Assembly (NCBI GenBank): GCA_947359465.1
Contig: OX375877.1
Coordinates: 27,477,235-27,541,234 of the forward strand
From: Metellina segmentata
Lineage: Eukaryota; Arthropoda; Arachnida; Araneae; Tetragnathidae
DNA length: 64,000 bases
Direction of reading: 5' to 3'
Notes under the pieces: generated by a model
Databases searched by the model: none
Told to the model about the DNA's origin: nothing
What the model saw: the letters and a program-made list of their open reading frames with translations, nothing else
Translations under genes and position numbers: made by a program
Part shown: one piece after another, positions 1 through 11,312 of the stretch
Layout: each line of letters starts with the position of its first letter
How positions within the stretch are numbered: the stretch's first letter is position 1

Positions 1-505
1 CTTTATATTACTTTGTGTGTCTCTTGGCAATTTTTCTTAAGTGCAATGCAGTTTTTTTAATTGAATCCAGTTGGAAGTATTGGCGTGGTTGCAGCTTGCT
101 AGGAACTTTAAAAAATACACTTCATAATTTTTTTTGTGTAATACATTTTCTTACACATGTCTTTAAGTATCAATCCTAAATTATGTTCCATTTCGTTAAT
201 TCGATTTAGGTACAGATGCTGCTAAAGAGTGAAAGTTATTTTCGCCCAACCTGTACTATAACTTTTAAAATTAATAATGCTTTCTTACGTTCCATTGTCT
301 TATCGTGTGGATTAACTCTAATCAAATTATGTACAGTCAACATTATAGAATAAGCTTAATTCATCAAGTTTTTATTGATTTATGGATATAAAACATTTCC
401 AGCTATTTCATTCTTAACAATTAAACTAGCTGAACTGTTATACTCTAATCTCAATCTCACGTATTTTATCTTTTTTAACAATTTCTACAAGTTTCCAAAA
501 TAAAC
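1..505. other. AT-rich non-coding, no gene seen
   Basis: AT-rich sequence with stops in all frames. No TIR, tRNA-like head or tandem array was recognised. Confidence 0.5.
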
Positions 506-790
506 TTCGGAAGGTTCCTGGTATCCGGATCAGAGCATGGATGTTTGTAAACGTATGGTGTAAAAGCGGCTGGTGCGACTCAAATCTGTCGTGGCCGAAA
601 GTCCTCACTTTGGGTTAATGTGGAAGTTTGGAGAGTGGGGTGCCAGCACAGGTGTTGCCTCGTCATCTGACCGTGGTTCAAAATTACGTGGTATTGTCCT
701 CGAATCTTTCCCATAAGGCGTTTGATCCCGGACCGTCGTCAATAGCCCGTTGTTTTGGTCTAGTACGACGATAATTAAAAATTAACATTA
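506..790 (+). repeat. tRNA-derived SINE, family 1, 5'-truncated
   Basis: About 285 bp matching the bodies of the fuller copies at 1444-1772, 1863-2195 and 62335-62659. The copy starts inside the tRNA-like head, near the box B region, so box A is missing. It runs through the shared body (sequence around CTGTCGTGGCCGAAAGTCCT) and ends in the shared tail AGCCCGTTGT...TAGTACGACG followed by an A-rich stretch. A copy without an internal promoter is not expected to be transcribed by Pol III. Confidence 0.75.
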
Positions 791-1312
791 CCCCAAAATG
801 AACCTAAACCTGTCTTTCCAAACTGCAAAATAGGAAATATACCAACAAAGCCGCTTCGACCCCAAGTCTATTGCCATCTAAACATTAATCCGCATCTTCT
901 GTTTAGGGCGCCAACACTAACGATTAATGCAAACTTTCTAATGGGATCAAACATTGCACCATATTGTTTCGAGTTTCACGATAAGCCTACCAACGCCGCA
1001 ATCAATAAGCTATTATCGAAAGTTCAAACTGATTATTCACTCACTAAAAGGTCACCCGCGAGCTAATCTCTTGTCGCCATAATAATTTCACGTCAACCAT
1101 TACCATCCATTACTGAAATAAAAATTAATACTCACGATCCCAGAAACTGTCTTACATTATTACGTAGTCAAGCTGGATCGAGATTGAAGTCATAATCGTG
1201 TTTGGGAGGAAACGTCAGATGCTTAATTAGTTTAATGCAGGAGATTGCTCGATCGTTGTTGAGATGAAGGGTTGTTACGGATTCGCTAGGATTGAGTGGA
1301 TCCTATAAGATA
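791..1312. other. Non-coding, nothing recognised
   Basis: No open frame of note, TIR or tandem repeat was seen. Confidence 0.45.
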
Positions 1313-1360
1313 TATAATAGCCCGTTGTATTGCTCCAATGAGAAGTTAATTAAAAACCTA
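1313..1360 (+). repeat. Solo SINE 3' tail
   Basis: About 45 bp matching only the terminal part of the SINE family (AATAGCCCGTTGTATTGCTC, then a GAAGTTAATTAAAA-like end). The SINE body is absent upstream. Similar tail-only pieces occur at 4155, 42603 and 55577. Confidence 0.5.
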
Positions 1361-1428
1361 CCTCACTATAAGATATCAATATCGCAAAACACCACAGTTA
1401 CAGAAGAGATGTTACTTAAAAAATACTT

Positions 1429-1787
1429 TCAATCGACTTAGGTAATTGGTAATTTTTTAGTTAACGTCGTACTAGAGCAACACAACGGGCTATTGACGAC
1501 GGTCCGGGATCAGTCCCTTAAGGGAAAGATCCGAGGACAACACTTCGTAATTTTGAACCACAGTCAGATGACGAAGCAACACCTGAGCTGGCACCCCACT
1601 CTCCAAACTTCCACACCAACCCAACGTGAGGACTTTCGGCCATGAAGGATGTAAGGTGCACCAGCCGCCTCTACACCATACGTTTACAAACATCCATGCC
1701 CGGACCCGGATTCGAACCAGGAACCTTCCTATCTAGAGGCTAACACCTTAACCACTATACCGGTTGGTCGGCTCAATCGACTTAGGT
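1429..1787 (-). repeat. tRNA-derived SINE, family 1, with 15-bp TSD
   Basis: Minus-strand SINE whose body spans 1444-1772. Read on the minus strand it begins with a tRNA-like head: GGCCGACC..., a box A-like GGTATAGTGGTTAAGG, and a box B-like GGTTCGAATCC. A non-tRNA body follows, then the conserved tail with AGCCCGTTGTG and ACGACGTTAACT, ending in an AATTACC-type simple tail. It is flanked by a perfect 15-bp target-site duplication, TCAATCGACTTAGGT, at 1429-1443 and 1773-1787. This is the hallmark of LINE-assisted target-primed insertion. No partner LINE is visible in the window. Confidence 0.88.
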
Positions 1788-1849
1788 TGAAATTACATTC
1801 AAAACATTCATCGAAATAGTAAATTTTAAAATTTGATATTTTTAATGAT

Positions 1850-2208
1850 ACGAAATGCAATGGGCCGACCAACCGGTATAGTGGTTAAGGTGTTAGCCTC
1901 TAGATCGGAAGGTTCCTGATTCGAATCCGGGTCAGGACATGGATGTTTGCAAACGTATGGTGTAGAGGCGGCTGGTGCACCTTAAATCTGTCGTGGCCGA
2001 AAGTCCTCTCGTTGGGTTGGTGTGGAAGTTTGGAGAGTGGTGTGCCTGCTCAGGTGTTGCTGCGTCATCTGACCGTGGTTCAAAATTACGAGGTGCTGTC
2101 CTCGGATCTTTAACTTAAGGGACTGATCCCGGACCGTCGTCAATAGCCCGTTGTGTTGCTCTAGTACGACGTTAACTAAAACTACCATTACCATTACGAA
2201 ATGTAATG
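1850..2208 (+). repeat. tRNA-derived SINE, family 1, with TSD
   Basis: Near full-length plus-strand copy (body 1863-2195) of the same SINE as at 1444-1772. The head has GGTATAGTGGTTAAGG (box A-like) and GATTCGAATCC (box B-like, one change). The tail ends in ACCATTACCATT. Flanking repeats ACGAAATGCAATG (1850-1862) and ACGAAATGTAATG (2196-2208) differ at one base and look like a TSD. Its head faces the head of the preceding copy about 90 bp away, so the pair makes a long inverted repeat. Confidence 0.85.
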
Positions 2209-2610
2209 GTAATTAACCTTTACGATGCGGCAGATAGACTTTTGTTACCACTAAAATATCGCTTACATCAGCGGCATGGTAGCGGTGGTTGTTACCCCCC
2301 TTTTAAGTGACCGATGGAATTGGTCCCCATTTATGAGCTGTCGGCGACTGACCTTCTAGAGGATCCCTTACTATGTTCGTTGGCCCACTATCCTGCAGAC
2401 CGTGAGGTGTGAACGCTTTGGGCAAAGCGGAAGGTTGAAAGGTGATATATCTTCACACGCCAAACGATACTGTGAAAGAAAAGCGTCAGTCGTATAACAC
2501 ACTCACGGCCCTATCGCTCTAGTTAGGTAATTAGGTATGAGGGCTCGGAAAATCAGGAGAAAAGCCGTTCCTGGAGACGGTTGAAAAAATCTAAGCGCCG
2601 CAGAGTAAAG
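2209..2610. other. Less AT-rich unassigned segment
   Basis: About 400 bp with visibly more G+C than its surroundings and no long open frame. I cannot assign it to a family; it may be part of an unrecognised repeat. Confidence 0.3.
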
Positions 2611-2885
2611 GTTGAGACCGCACTAGAGCAACATAACAGGCTTTAGTTCGGGATCAATCCCTAATGGGACATCGCCACGTAATTTTGAACTACGATCAGA
2701 TGACGATTTAAACATCTGAGCTGGCTCCCAACTCTCCAAACGTACAAACCAAGTCAACGTGAGGACATTTGAAGCCACAACAGATGTAACGTGCACCAGC
2801 CCTCATGTTTACCGCAGTCTTTAGTTGGACCGAGTTCCAAATGCTAACTCGTTATTCTTCCAAATGGGCTACAGCGGCCAATTTT
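2611..2885 (-). repeat. tRNA-derived SINE, second head type
   Basis: Read on the minus strand, a tRNA-like head (GGCCGCTGTAGCCCATTTGG, then GAGTTAGCA) leads into the same body and the same GTTGCTC..GTGCGGT-type tail as family 1. The head differs from family 1 and matches the type at 57709-58012 (TAGCCTGGTTGGAAGAG box A-like). One body and tail with two heads suggests head exchange during SINE evolution. The copy is diverged and carries small deletions. Confidence 0.65.
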
Positions 2886-2914
2886 AACCTACAGGAACCT
2901 GATGTAACCATTGG

Positions 2915-3005
2915 ACATTTTTAACGTCGTACTAGAGCAACCGAACGGGCTAATGACGACGGTCTGGGATCAATCAATGGGGGAAATATCAGAGAACACC
3001 ACTGT
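2915..3005 (-). repeat. SINE 3'-end fragment
   Basis: Matches the terminal ~90 bp of the SINE family in reverse orientation (TTAACGTCGTACTAGAGCAA, then GGGCTAATGACGACGGTC). The body and head are absent, so this is a truncated insertion. An 87-codon open frame over it (2911-3174) is a by-product. Confidence 0.65.
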
Positions 3006-3952
3006 GTTGCTACAGAGCGACGTTGATTCAACTCCCCCAGTCATTGGTTTGTATACACTGAAATTAGAGATTGCAATCCGGCAGGATTTTCAATGCGGCC
3101 GGATTGGTACTTCGTTAATAAGTCCATTTAACCATTATGTATTTGTCCAAAATCGGCTGAGTGAAATTACGTAAAAAGGATAGTATTCCAAATTGACGAA
3201 CAAAACATTTATTTTAGCATTAGAAAATCAATTTTATTAATACATATCCGTAGGTAGGATATCAATCACCAACAATTAATTATAGTAACTACTAGTACTA
3301 CTAGTAGTAAGTATTAAACGATTGATGATGATCAGTCTTACTAGTTTCCACACCAATAAACATCAGTTTGTTTAAAACGTCGTACTTTTCTATTTATCTA
3401 AAATTAAGTATCTCTATCTCTAATGTCGTTGATCAAATGATATATAAACTGTACCTAACATAATAAATCTAATCTGTGGCAGTTTTTGGTCAACATACCA
3501 AACAAGGGAACTCTTAATTCTTCTTAATTGCTTAAATTGAAGTTTTATATTAATGAAAATCACTTTTGAGTTTGAAAGAACGATCTAAGGAAACAAATCG
3601 TATTAAATGTGTTATCCCCCAACCTACTTCTCAATGAACTGAAAATATAACTAGCGACCGAGAAGGCCCTCTCAGCTTCGACACTATTTGGTTTAACCGT
3701 CATTAAGTAGTCGTACATAATAGACAAATATTTTCCTTTGACTCCATTTCATATGAAGTCATTTCTTTCTTCAGTATTTTCTCAAAATCTGTTTCTTTTC
3801 TAAAGTTTGTCTTTTTGCAATAGTCTTCATTTTCTTGCAGAGTTTGCTTTTCTAATTCCTCTTCATTAAAAAAATATTATTGATAGTTTAATTTATTCTT
3901 TTTGCAAGAATTCTCCAAACTGATGACTTAAAAATATAAACTATGTAATTAC
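3006..3952. other. AT-rich non-coding
   Basis: No coding or mobile structure recognised apart from a small ACTAGTACTACTAGTAGT-type simple stretch near 3290-3310. Confidence 0.45.
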
Positions 3953-3997
3953 GTTTATTAAGCAATCGATTAATTTACAATCGATTGCTTAATAAAC
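3953..3997. repeat. Perfect 19-bp hairpin
   Basis: A 45-bp element with two perfectly complementary 19-bp arms (left arm GTTTATTAAGCAATCGATT at 3953-3971, right arm at 3979-3997) around a 7-nt spacer. It lies in non-coding DNA. It may be a cruciform-forming site or the remnant of a small foldback element. Confidence 0.85.
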
Positions 3998-5620
3998 GAT
4001 TTTGCGATTTTAAAGTTGGGTTTGAATAATCGATTATTTAATTAAAAAAAATTCGGTTTTATCGGATCCGGTAGCCAAATGATTCCGGATCGAATTGCAA
4101 TCCCTATCTGAAATTCCATCTCATATCTTCGTTCTTGGAACAATCTGGAGCTGGTAAAATAGCCCGTTTTTGAGTTCCGCAACGACGTTAATTCCCTACA
4201 TACCAACCTACACCTGATATCAAGAGTAACACTCACCTCCAGCTAGGTTAGTGTCACGCTTGATTACAGAGTGCAAATCAGGCGAATGTTTAATTCAGGC
4301 GAGACTTTAATTCGACTCGGATGAAAATTCTATTGTAAATTCTTTATCACCAGTATGTTCAGAATACCCGATACCAGTTAAATGTAACGATGGTGGGCCA
4401 ATAATTATACGCAAATAAGCTTATAATAGCAATAGTTTTCCGCCATGAACTTTGTAAAATTTCTCCCATCAAATCACATGCGACTGCGACACTGAAATTG
4501 GTTGTTGGTTCGTAAAAACGATGGAAGACTATTTCTATGGAACAGCACATTTATTGAACATACCAATAACAGCAGACATGAATAACACTATACGACACTT
4601 AAGAAGCGAAACACATGATACTACATGCTTGAAAACAAGTTTAACACGGACTGCAAAAGGTTGATGACTCCCAGTCTTTTGTGCTGTTTCTCGTACCGAA
4701 AGTACCGGCGTCATTCACTTTCGCCTACACAAAGGGATCATCAATTAATCATACAAGAAGGAATATCCGGACTTAACAAACTTATTTTCACAAAAATAGG
4801 TAACTTAAGATAACAATTTTTCAAAATAATCGTATTATTTTTAATTCACTCGTTCCATTATTGCACAAGCAATTTATATTTCCACAGAAAGGTTACTTGC
4901 TGAGCAGATACCCACGCATGTAGGGTTGTTAGAAGATTAATATCAGAAAAGAGAACATATGGTAAAATTATTTTCATAAAAAGAGGACACGAAAAGTGAA
5001 AATCAAGAGAGAAGTTTTTTTTAATTACTTCCAAATGGGGGGGGGAGTGTTCGATCACTTGACAAGCTAACGGGAAAAATTACTGACAAGATTATGTCTA
5101 AAAATACATAGACGGGACTCTATACCTCCTATATAATTCTATAGCCTAATGTTTGAATGTTGAGAATTTCGATTAATAAATTAACTGCAATTTGTTTGAA
5201 ACTTCAACACGAAAAATAATAATTTGACGATAGTAAGAACTTGTGTAAACACTTAGAATTTTAATACGTGAATTTTTTAAACGCAATCCAAAATGATGAA
5301 CTAAGAAAACAAAAAGTGAACAACCGAAAAAAAGAGGACACAAAAGATATCTCTAATATTATAAAAGGAAGCGGCCGCAAAATCCTGACGATTCTATGGA
5401 ACTTACAGCAATGAGATTTGGCACACAGGTAGTCTGAATTTTTTACAATTTTTGAGTCGCGGCGAATTTTAAAATTCAATCTAGAAGATTTTCTAATGAA
5501 TTTATTAGTTTTATTCTCTAAACTCAAAATAAAACAGGATTATTGGAGACAATGCTGTAGGATGGGAGTCAATGCAATGCCTAGTTTTTTTGTACGTACG
5601 TCTACACAGTCGAAACTATA
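3998..5620. other. AT-rich non-coding with a solo SINE tail
   Basis: No gene seen. At 4155-4195 there is a tail-only SINE remnant (AATAGCCCGTTTTTGAGTTC, then ACGACGTTAATT). A GGGGGGGG-type run lies near 5037. Short open frames here are low-complexity and unconvincing. Confidence 0.45.
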
Positions 5621-5624
5621 CTAT

Positions 5625-5690
5625 CTATACGAAATATACGAAATATACGAAATATACGAAATATACGAAATATACGAAAAAACTATACGA
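5625..5690. repeat. 9-bp microsatellite (ATATACGAA)n
   Basis: About six near-perfect copies of a 9-bp unit. Because 9 is a multiple of 3, the array stays open and encodes Tyr-Glu-Ile runs. This explains the two overlapping open frames here, which I do not regard as genes. Confidence 0.85.
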
Positions 5691-5723
5691 AATATACAGT
5701 CGAACTACACAGAAAAAACACTA

Positions 5724-6272
5724 CCCTACAATAATGGACCGGACATCAAGATGTGATAGTATCAGGGAAATAACACATGCTTTAACAGGTGGATGGTCCC
5801 CCACGTGCTGCGATTACACTAGCAATCCTTCCGGACATACTTTCAACAAGGTTTTGATACACAGCTATGGGTATTTGTGTCCATTCCTGTTGAACGAATG
5901 TCGTCAGCTCAGCTGTAGATTTCGGACGTGGTTCCCTGGTCCGTAAGCGTCGCTCTAACACTTACCACAAATGTTCTATGGGGATTAGATCGGGACTCTG
6001 AGCAGACAAGGGAAGACGTTTTACATCCATATCTCGATACCACTGCTTGACAGAAGCTGCAACATGACATGGAGTGGAAGTAACATTTGTCCATTCCATA
6101 AAAGTGCCAGAGTGTAGGAAGAACCCGACTGTCCAAAATGTTCATGTAGGCGTCGGCGTTCAATTGACTAGGAACAACATGCAAAGGTCCCAGGCCATTC
6201 CACGAAAAATACCCCCAAACAAGTAGTCGGATTTTATGCAGATTCACTGGCGTTCGGGCCATTATTGTAGGG
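5724..6272 (-). mobile_element. 549-bp internally deleted Tc1-like element (copy A)
   Basis: Terminal inverted repeats start CCCTACAATAATGGaCCGgAC on the left and the same sequence inverted on the right (CCATTATTGTAGGG at 6259-6272). The left end follows a TA dinucleotide as expected for Tc1/mariner; the right TA has mutated to AA. The interior is only the 3' half of a transposase gene on the minus strand. Copy B (24887-25436, 550 bp) has the same ends, size and internal gap, so this is a non-autonomous family that spread after the deletion. A truncated copy lies at 59033-59266. Confidence 0.85.
5815..6262 (-). pseudogene. Tc1-like transposase, C-terminal half, broken
   Basis: The minus-strand reading includes VWGYFSWNGLGPLHVV, LNADAYMNILDSRVLPTLW and FYGMDKCYF, which match the core between the first and second catalytic Asp of Tc1-like DD34E transposases. 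Just where the second catalytic Asp (QDNA-type motif) is expected, the reading becomes CYFHSMSCC, so the residue is lost through an indel. Downstream the frame is shifted, but remnants of the tail remain and align with copy B. The HTH N-terminal domain and the first catalytic Asp are absent. It cannot encode an active enzyme. Confidence 0.8.
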
Positions 6273-7440
6273 AAGTGTACATGTGCATTGCATACTATAG
6301 AGAGGCAACAGAAATTGGAGAAATCCATTTGTAGGAAGGTTGTAAACACACCGGGAACGGAGAATCTCTAAAATACGTAAAAACATACATGGCGACGGCA
6401 TTTATTTGTTTCGCTAACTTCTAATCGCTTTCGTCGATTAAACCCAAATCTCGCTAAGGAAACCAATTATGGAAACGCATTGCTTATATTTAACCTGCTC
6501 CGTAATCTGAGGAATAGGCCCATTCTTAGCCACGTGACTCCTATGCCAATTCGCCTTAGATGGACGTTAGGGAATGTGGACAAAAAGTAAATGACATCGC
6601 ATTAGTTCCTTGAAAAAGCATCTGTCCGAAACCGAACATGAAGCTAATTCCATCCGGAATTGAATCCGAGCTGATCTTCCGTCTCCAATCTCGTTCGCCG
6701 AGTGAGATGTCAGGTTGTTAATGCTATAAGTATTTACACATTATTTCTTGTGATGCGTTGCGTTTCATTTCATCAGCCTAAATAGATTATCTGTGTTTCC
6801 ACTGAGCTTTACTTGGTCCTATTTCTCCACACAACAGTTTTTATTTCAGCTTAACGGTTTTCAACTGATTGATCATTGAGTACAGCTTCAGTCTACGTTT
6901 ATAGCGGTGGCAACAGCATTGGCTCCCTTTTTTTTTTTGGCGCACATCTATAGTCGCCAAGGAAAAATTTTTTCAAATGAATCAATGAAATCAAACAACA
7001 GTTTAACACATTTTAAAAGAACTTTCTAGAATATTCAAACTATTCGCTTCCCGAGGTTGCCATGAAATCCTTAATAACTGTAATACAAATGGGTTGCCTT
7101 AATCTGCCATAACTTGCTACTAAAAGGGTGTCAAAAAAGTGCTAAGGCCATTGCCAACGCAATAAACATAGACTGAAGCTGTCACGATCAGTGTTCAAAA
7201 CCGAGACCAGAACTGACAGAATTAAACGGCTTATTAAATTTCTTGTGCCGTCATTTTTGTTTAGACTTTCCAAGACGCTTCATTGTCTTATATTTGGCAT
7301 TCAAGCGTTTGCAAGGGAAAATGCATGCCTTACCCATTTCCGAATCAAATCTGTCTTTAGTCAATGAAATCTAAAATATTGAGAGATATAAGTATATAAT
7401 CAATGGTTTATTGTGTAGTAAACATTCGAATTCAATCTCC
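6273..7440. other. Non-coding, nothing recognised
   Basis: No TIR, array or coding signature was found. A (T)n tract lies near 6929. Confidence 0.45.
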
Positions 7441-7447
7441 TAGTCTC

Positions 7448-7690
7448 GACGAGATATTTCGTCATTAGCATCTCGGTATTCATTACATTACGTCAAAACT
7501 GATCAGATCTTGATAGACGAGATATCTCGTCATTAGAAAAAACTGACCAGATTTTGATCTTGTAATCGTAGCAAAAATCATCAATATCTTGTTGAGGAGA
7601 TAAAGGATAGATAAAGAATCAATTAAGAAAATCAATATACTGCCGTTAGCAAAGCTCATTGAATCCTGATGGACGAGATATCTCGTTGAA
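7448..7690. repeat. Cluster of 43-bp palindromic monomers
   Basis: Three copies of the palindromic core: GACGAGATATTTCGTC (7448-7463), GACGAGATATCTCGTC (7516-7531) and GACGAGATATCTCGTT (7672-7687). They are accompanied by the linking motif ACTGAYCAGATYTTGAT. The core is a perfect 16-bp palindrome in the second copy. The same family occurs near 9300-9960, 16560-16745, 23195-23345, 33718-34401 and 54054, and is the building block of the 30.2-33.7 kb satellite. Confidence 0.8.
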
Positions 7691-7699
7691 ACAATTTGA

Positions 7700-8727
7700 C
7701 GGATTAATCCTTAATTCGATGCTTTTGTGAATAAAAGTATTCAAAAAATGAATACTATTAATTTGTAAGTGCATCGATTTCAACTGTCTAATCAATATTC
7801 GTTAAATATATTTTTTGGAATAACGCGCGAATAATGTTAAAATTTTTACAAAATATGGATATTCCACAGTCAAGTATAGAACAACACGGATTTTTGTCCT
7901 AAAAATGCTGTACCTTTTATTATTTGTTAATAATTGAAAACCTTCTCTGAGCTTGAACTGAAGAAAGTTTCCATTGAAGGAAGCTTAATCCAAATACTTG
8001 GACATGTCTGTCATTTATTTCTACCCTAAAATAGGTAATATCAAGCCATGACAAATGTAACATATCAATGTGACCTGGAGACGTCTTCACATTTGCCATT
8101 CAAGTAGAAATAAAAATGAGATACACCTAAACGTTTGAGGTAAACTTTCTCGAAAGGGAGATTTGTTTGAGTTTAAAAAAAGGTTTCTTGGGGAATACGA
8201 AACAATAAAAGATGCGGCCTTTTTAGGACGAAAAATATGTGCTGATTGTGCAATACGTGATAACGGAATCCCCTGTCGTGACTCACACAAACATTTCGAG
8301 ACTATCTTTTAGTTTCTCAAACATTGATTCTAAATTTCTGCTGTATCCTGAGTACACAGAGAGTGGATTCTATGGAAAGGAACTTTGGTAATAACTACCA
8401 TGGCCGTCTATAGATTAGACCATAAATGGCAAGTTGGCGACGTTCTTGGCGCTTGTCAAGCACATGAAAAGTTACACCACTGAAAGAGTGGCGTCTCCAT
8501 CTATCGTGAGGCACGGCATTATTTTTTGTCGTGGAGCACGGAACATTTTTGATCGTGTGTTCCAGAAAAGGAAAATTTGAAAAAGGCAAATAAAAATTTT
8601 TTTTCAATGGCATAGCGTGATTTAAAGTATAGTGGTGGAACAATTGCGTTGATAAATAAATCAGGTCTCCTTCATATGTTCACTGCTGGATGATCACCTA
8701 GGAAAGAATAAGGAAATACAGGGTGCG
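7700..8727. other. AT-rich non-coding
   Basis: Short minus-strand open frames at 8087-8290 and 8395-8643 lack recognisable motifs. Nothing else was identified. Confidence 0.4.
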
Positions 8728-9130
8728 GCAGAAAGAACGTTTTGATTTCGAACGTCAATAAAAAAGTACAAAGCAAGATCGATCAAGAAAATTTTTATAC
8801 CTAAGAAGTACACAGTATGCCAGTGTCATCCAATAAGTTTGGAAGAGTACATCAGTTAAATGGCGACCGTCAATGTCGATGCAGTTTTGAAGTCTCTTTC
8901 GAAAATTCTGCATTGATTTGCGGACCATGTCCAGCGGAGTCGCCGTGATTTCTTGCGTAATGGCTGCCTGTGGGGCTATCTCAAATCACAAGTGTACCAA
9001 CATTGACCAACAAATTTCAAAGCACTCAAGGGAGCAATGGCACAAAAAATCACGGCGATTCCGCTGAACATGGTCCGCAGATCAATGCAAAATTTCCGAA
9101 AGAGACTTCATAACCGCATCGATATTAACG
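8728..9130. mobile_element. Mariner-like transposase tail, inverted duplication
   Basis: A terminal motif CAGGGTGCGGCAGAAAGAAC at about 8728 follows TA, as at Tc1/mariner ends. From about 8960 down to 8780 the minus strand reads ITATPLDMVRKSMQNFRKRL then QNCIDIDGRHLTDVLF, which is typical of the C-terminus of an IS630/mariner-type transposase. From about 9040 to 9130 the plus strand reads a close copy (ITAIPLNMVRRSMQNFRKRL, HNRIDINGR). The two ~90-bp copies form an inverted repeat around an ~80-bp spacer. The catalytic domain is absent. Confidence 0.65.
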
Positions 9131-9179
9131 GCCGAAGAGGTCAGTGGTAGAGCATAAGAAATAAAAAATCTAGCATTCA

Positions 9180-9990
9180 GATATTGGAGATTATTTCCAT
9201 AATATACGACAGTTTACATTTAAGTCCAATTTACATTCCAAGTCCGATTTACATACATAGTCCAATTTTCATTAGTCCATCAAGATTAGACCAATTTTGC
9301 TACTGACAAAGTATCTCGCCAACACGAAATTGCCAGATTTTTTATGACAACGAAATCAAGATCTAATCGTTTTCTTCTGATTGAGAGATATATCGTCCTT
9401 CAAGATTTGGTCAGCTTTTTCTAAATATAGGATAGCTGAAGTCCACCGTCAGTCTTTCCATCATGTAAGTCAATTTACATTTAAGTCCAATTTCAATTCC
9501 AAGTCCGATTTTCATAAGTCCATCAAGATTAGACCAGTTTTGCTAATAATGAAGTATCTCGTCAATATTGCCAAATTTTTTGTGATATAATCGTGTGATT
9601 TTTTGTGATATAAAAGAAAGTGATATAATCGTTTTCTTCTGATTGGCAGATGTCTCCTCCATCAAGATCTGGTCAGTTTTTGCTAAAGATAAGACAGCTG
9701 AAATCAAGCACCAGTATTTTCATCATGTATGACCATTTACATTTAAGTCCAATTTGCATTCCAAGTCCGATTTACATACAATGTCCGATTTTCATTAGTC
9801 CGTCAAGATTAGACCAGTTTTGCTAATGACGAAGTATCTCGTCAATATTGCCAAATTTTTTATCATATGAAGTCAAGATCTAATCGTTTTCTTCTGATTG
9901 AGAGATGTCTCGTCCATCAAGATGTGGTCAGTTTTTGCTAAATGTAAGATAGCTGAAGCCAACCACCAGGATTGTTAATAGTTTATCGAT
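9180..9990. repeat. 262-bp tandem triplication containing 43-bp family motifs
   Basis: Three diverged copies begin with TTTACATTTAAGTCCAATTT at 9213, 9474 and 9736, giving a period of 261-262 bp. Each holds AAGTCCGATTTWCAT, AAGATTAGACCARTTTTGCT, a TATCTCGTCAATATTG-like half of the 43-bp palindrome and TCAAGATCTGGTCAGTTTTT. The last motif is the 43-bp family in reverse orientation. No open frame. Confidence 0.85.
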
Positions 9991-10916
9991 GCCACTTAGA
10001 CTTTTATCTAACCCCCAAGACTAAACATGAAACTCACACCCGTGTCAAAATTGGATTCTAACAAGAAACTCAGCCTTCCGCAAAATTAGTTAATTTTGCC
10101 ACTTTCGACACCAACGAGTCCTTTGCTCGTAAGTATGAGGACATTCAAACACGCTTCACAATCCCACGTAGGTATGGAAGGATCTTGATCGCTAATTGGA
10201 TAGAAAAGTTAACACAGAAATCCTTTATTCTTCTCCATTTAGAAAGCCGTAAGATAACGAATAAGATTGAGTGAAGGGTTCAGACGTGCGAAAATGTGAG
10301 GGAAGATCGGGGAGAACTTTCGGTTCAAGAACTTCAAATTACTTCATGAAAATTAATGAATTCGGGGAAAAGACTTTCTCACATAAGTTGTTAAAGCGCG
10401 ATACGATTGTATTTTGAAAGGAATAGTGGTATGTCGTGTTGCAGTAGTGCTCGAAGTTCTTCGACCAATCTGGTTCAATAGCAGATATATTTCTGTTATC
10501 TGATTATAGAATACGAAGTAAAATCTGGAAGACAGAAAATCATAGCAGAAACAAAAAATGTGAGGAAAACGGAAGAAAAACGTTTAGAAAAGATTCAATA
10601 GTACCTAATCGCATTTCAACAATTGAATGAAATACAATTGAAGTTGCATTTCAGAACTAACTGTGTAGCCTTACTGACATGGCAATATTTTGCCATTCAT
10701 TGTGTTACGATAAGAAATAACCAATATGCTGCTCACATTTTCGATTACTTTAATACATTTGGAGGTATAAAAGAATGTGCGTATCGATGATTGTATTAGC
10801 CTTGAATGGATTTAAATAAAGTGTCAAACTTGAATAACGACATTACCATCAATAAATACAAGCAATTAAGGAACTTAAGTGCAGATTCTCTGCACAGGTC
10901 TCCTTGTTTTCACGCT
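9991..10916. other. Non-coding, nothing recognised
   Basis: Mixed AT-rich sequence without convincing coding potential or repeats. Confidence 0.4.
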
Positions 10917-11312
10917 TTAAGGGGTCTCAGGACCCTTAAATATCAAAATTTTCGATTTCTTGAAAAAAATATATGTGGAAGCCCCATCTTTTCTGAACAT
11001 TTTGGTACTAAAAGTTTAACGATACTCCCAAAACTTCCGGAGTTATCGAGAAAAGAATAAAACAACTCTGTTGAAAAGTAAACAAAAACTTGCCACTGCC
11101 GCTCCCAACTTTTGACAGCTGGGAGAGCATTTCTAAAACATTCTTCTCTAGATGAATTCTTTTAGCAGAACAGCCACACTTAATATCAAAATAATCTTGT
11201 GAATGAGTAGTATAATAACAACTCAACTTCTATTTTTTCTTCCCTTGTTTGTTTATTACTTTGCGATTTGGAATTTCCACGTTTTTTCATCTGTTATGAA
11301 AAGTGTTCAAAT

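Noticed and set aside
1863..1935. Genuine tRNA gene
   Set aside because: Box A and B are present, but the sequence cannot fold into a full cloverleaf as written, continues into a SINE body and is repeated with TSDs; it is a SINE head.
5496..5946. Two overlapping plus-strand open frames with Tyr-Glu-Ile repeats
   Set aside because: They are kept open by the (ATATACGAA)n microsatellite and the antisense side of Tc1 copy A; no protein family is involved.
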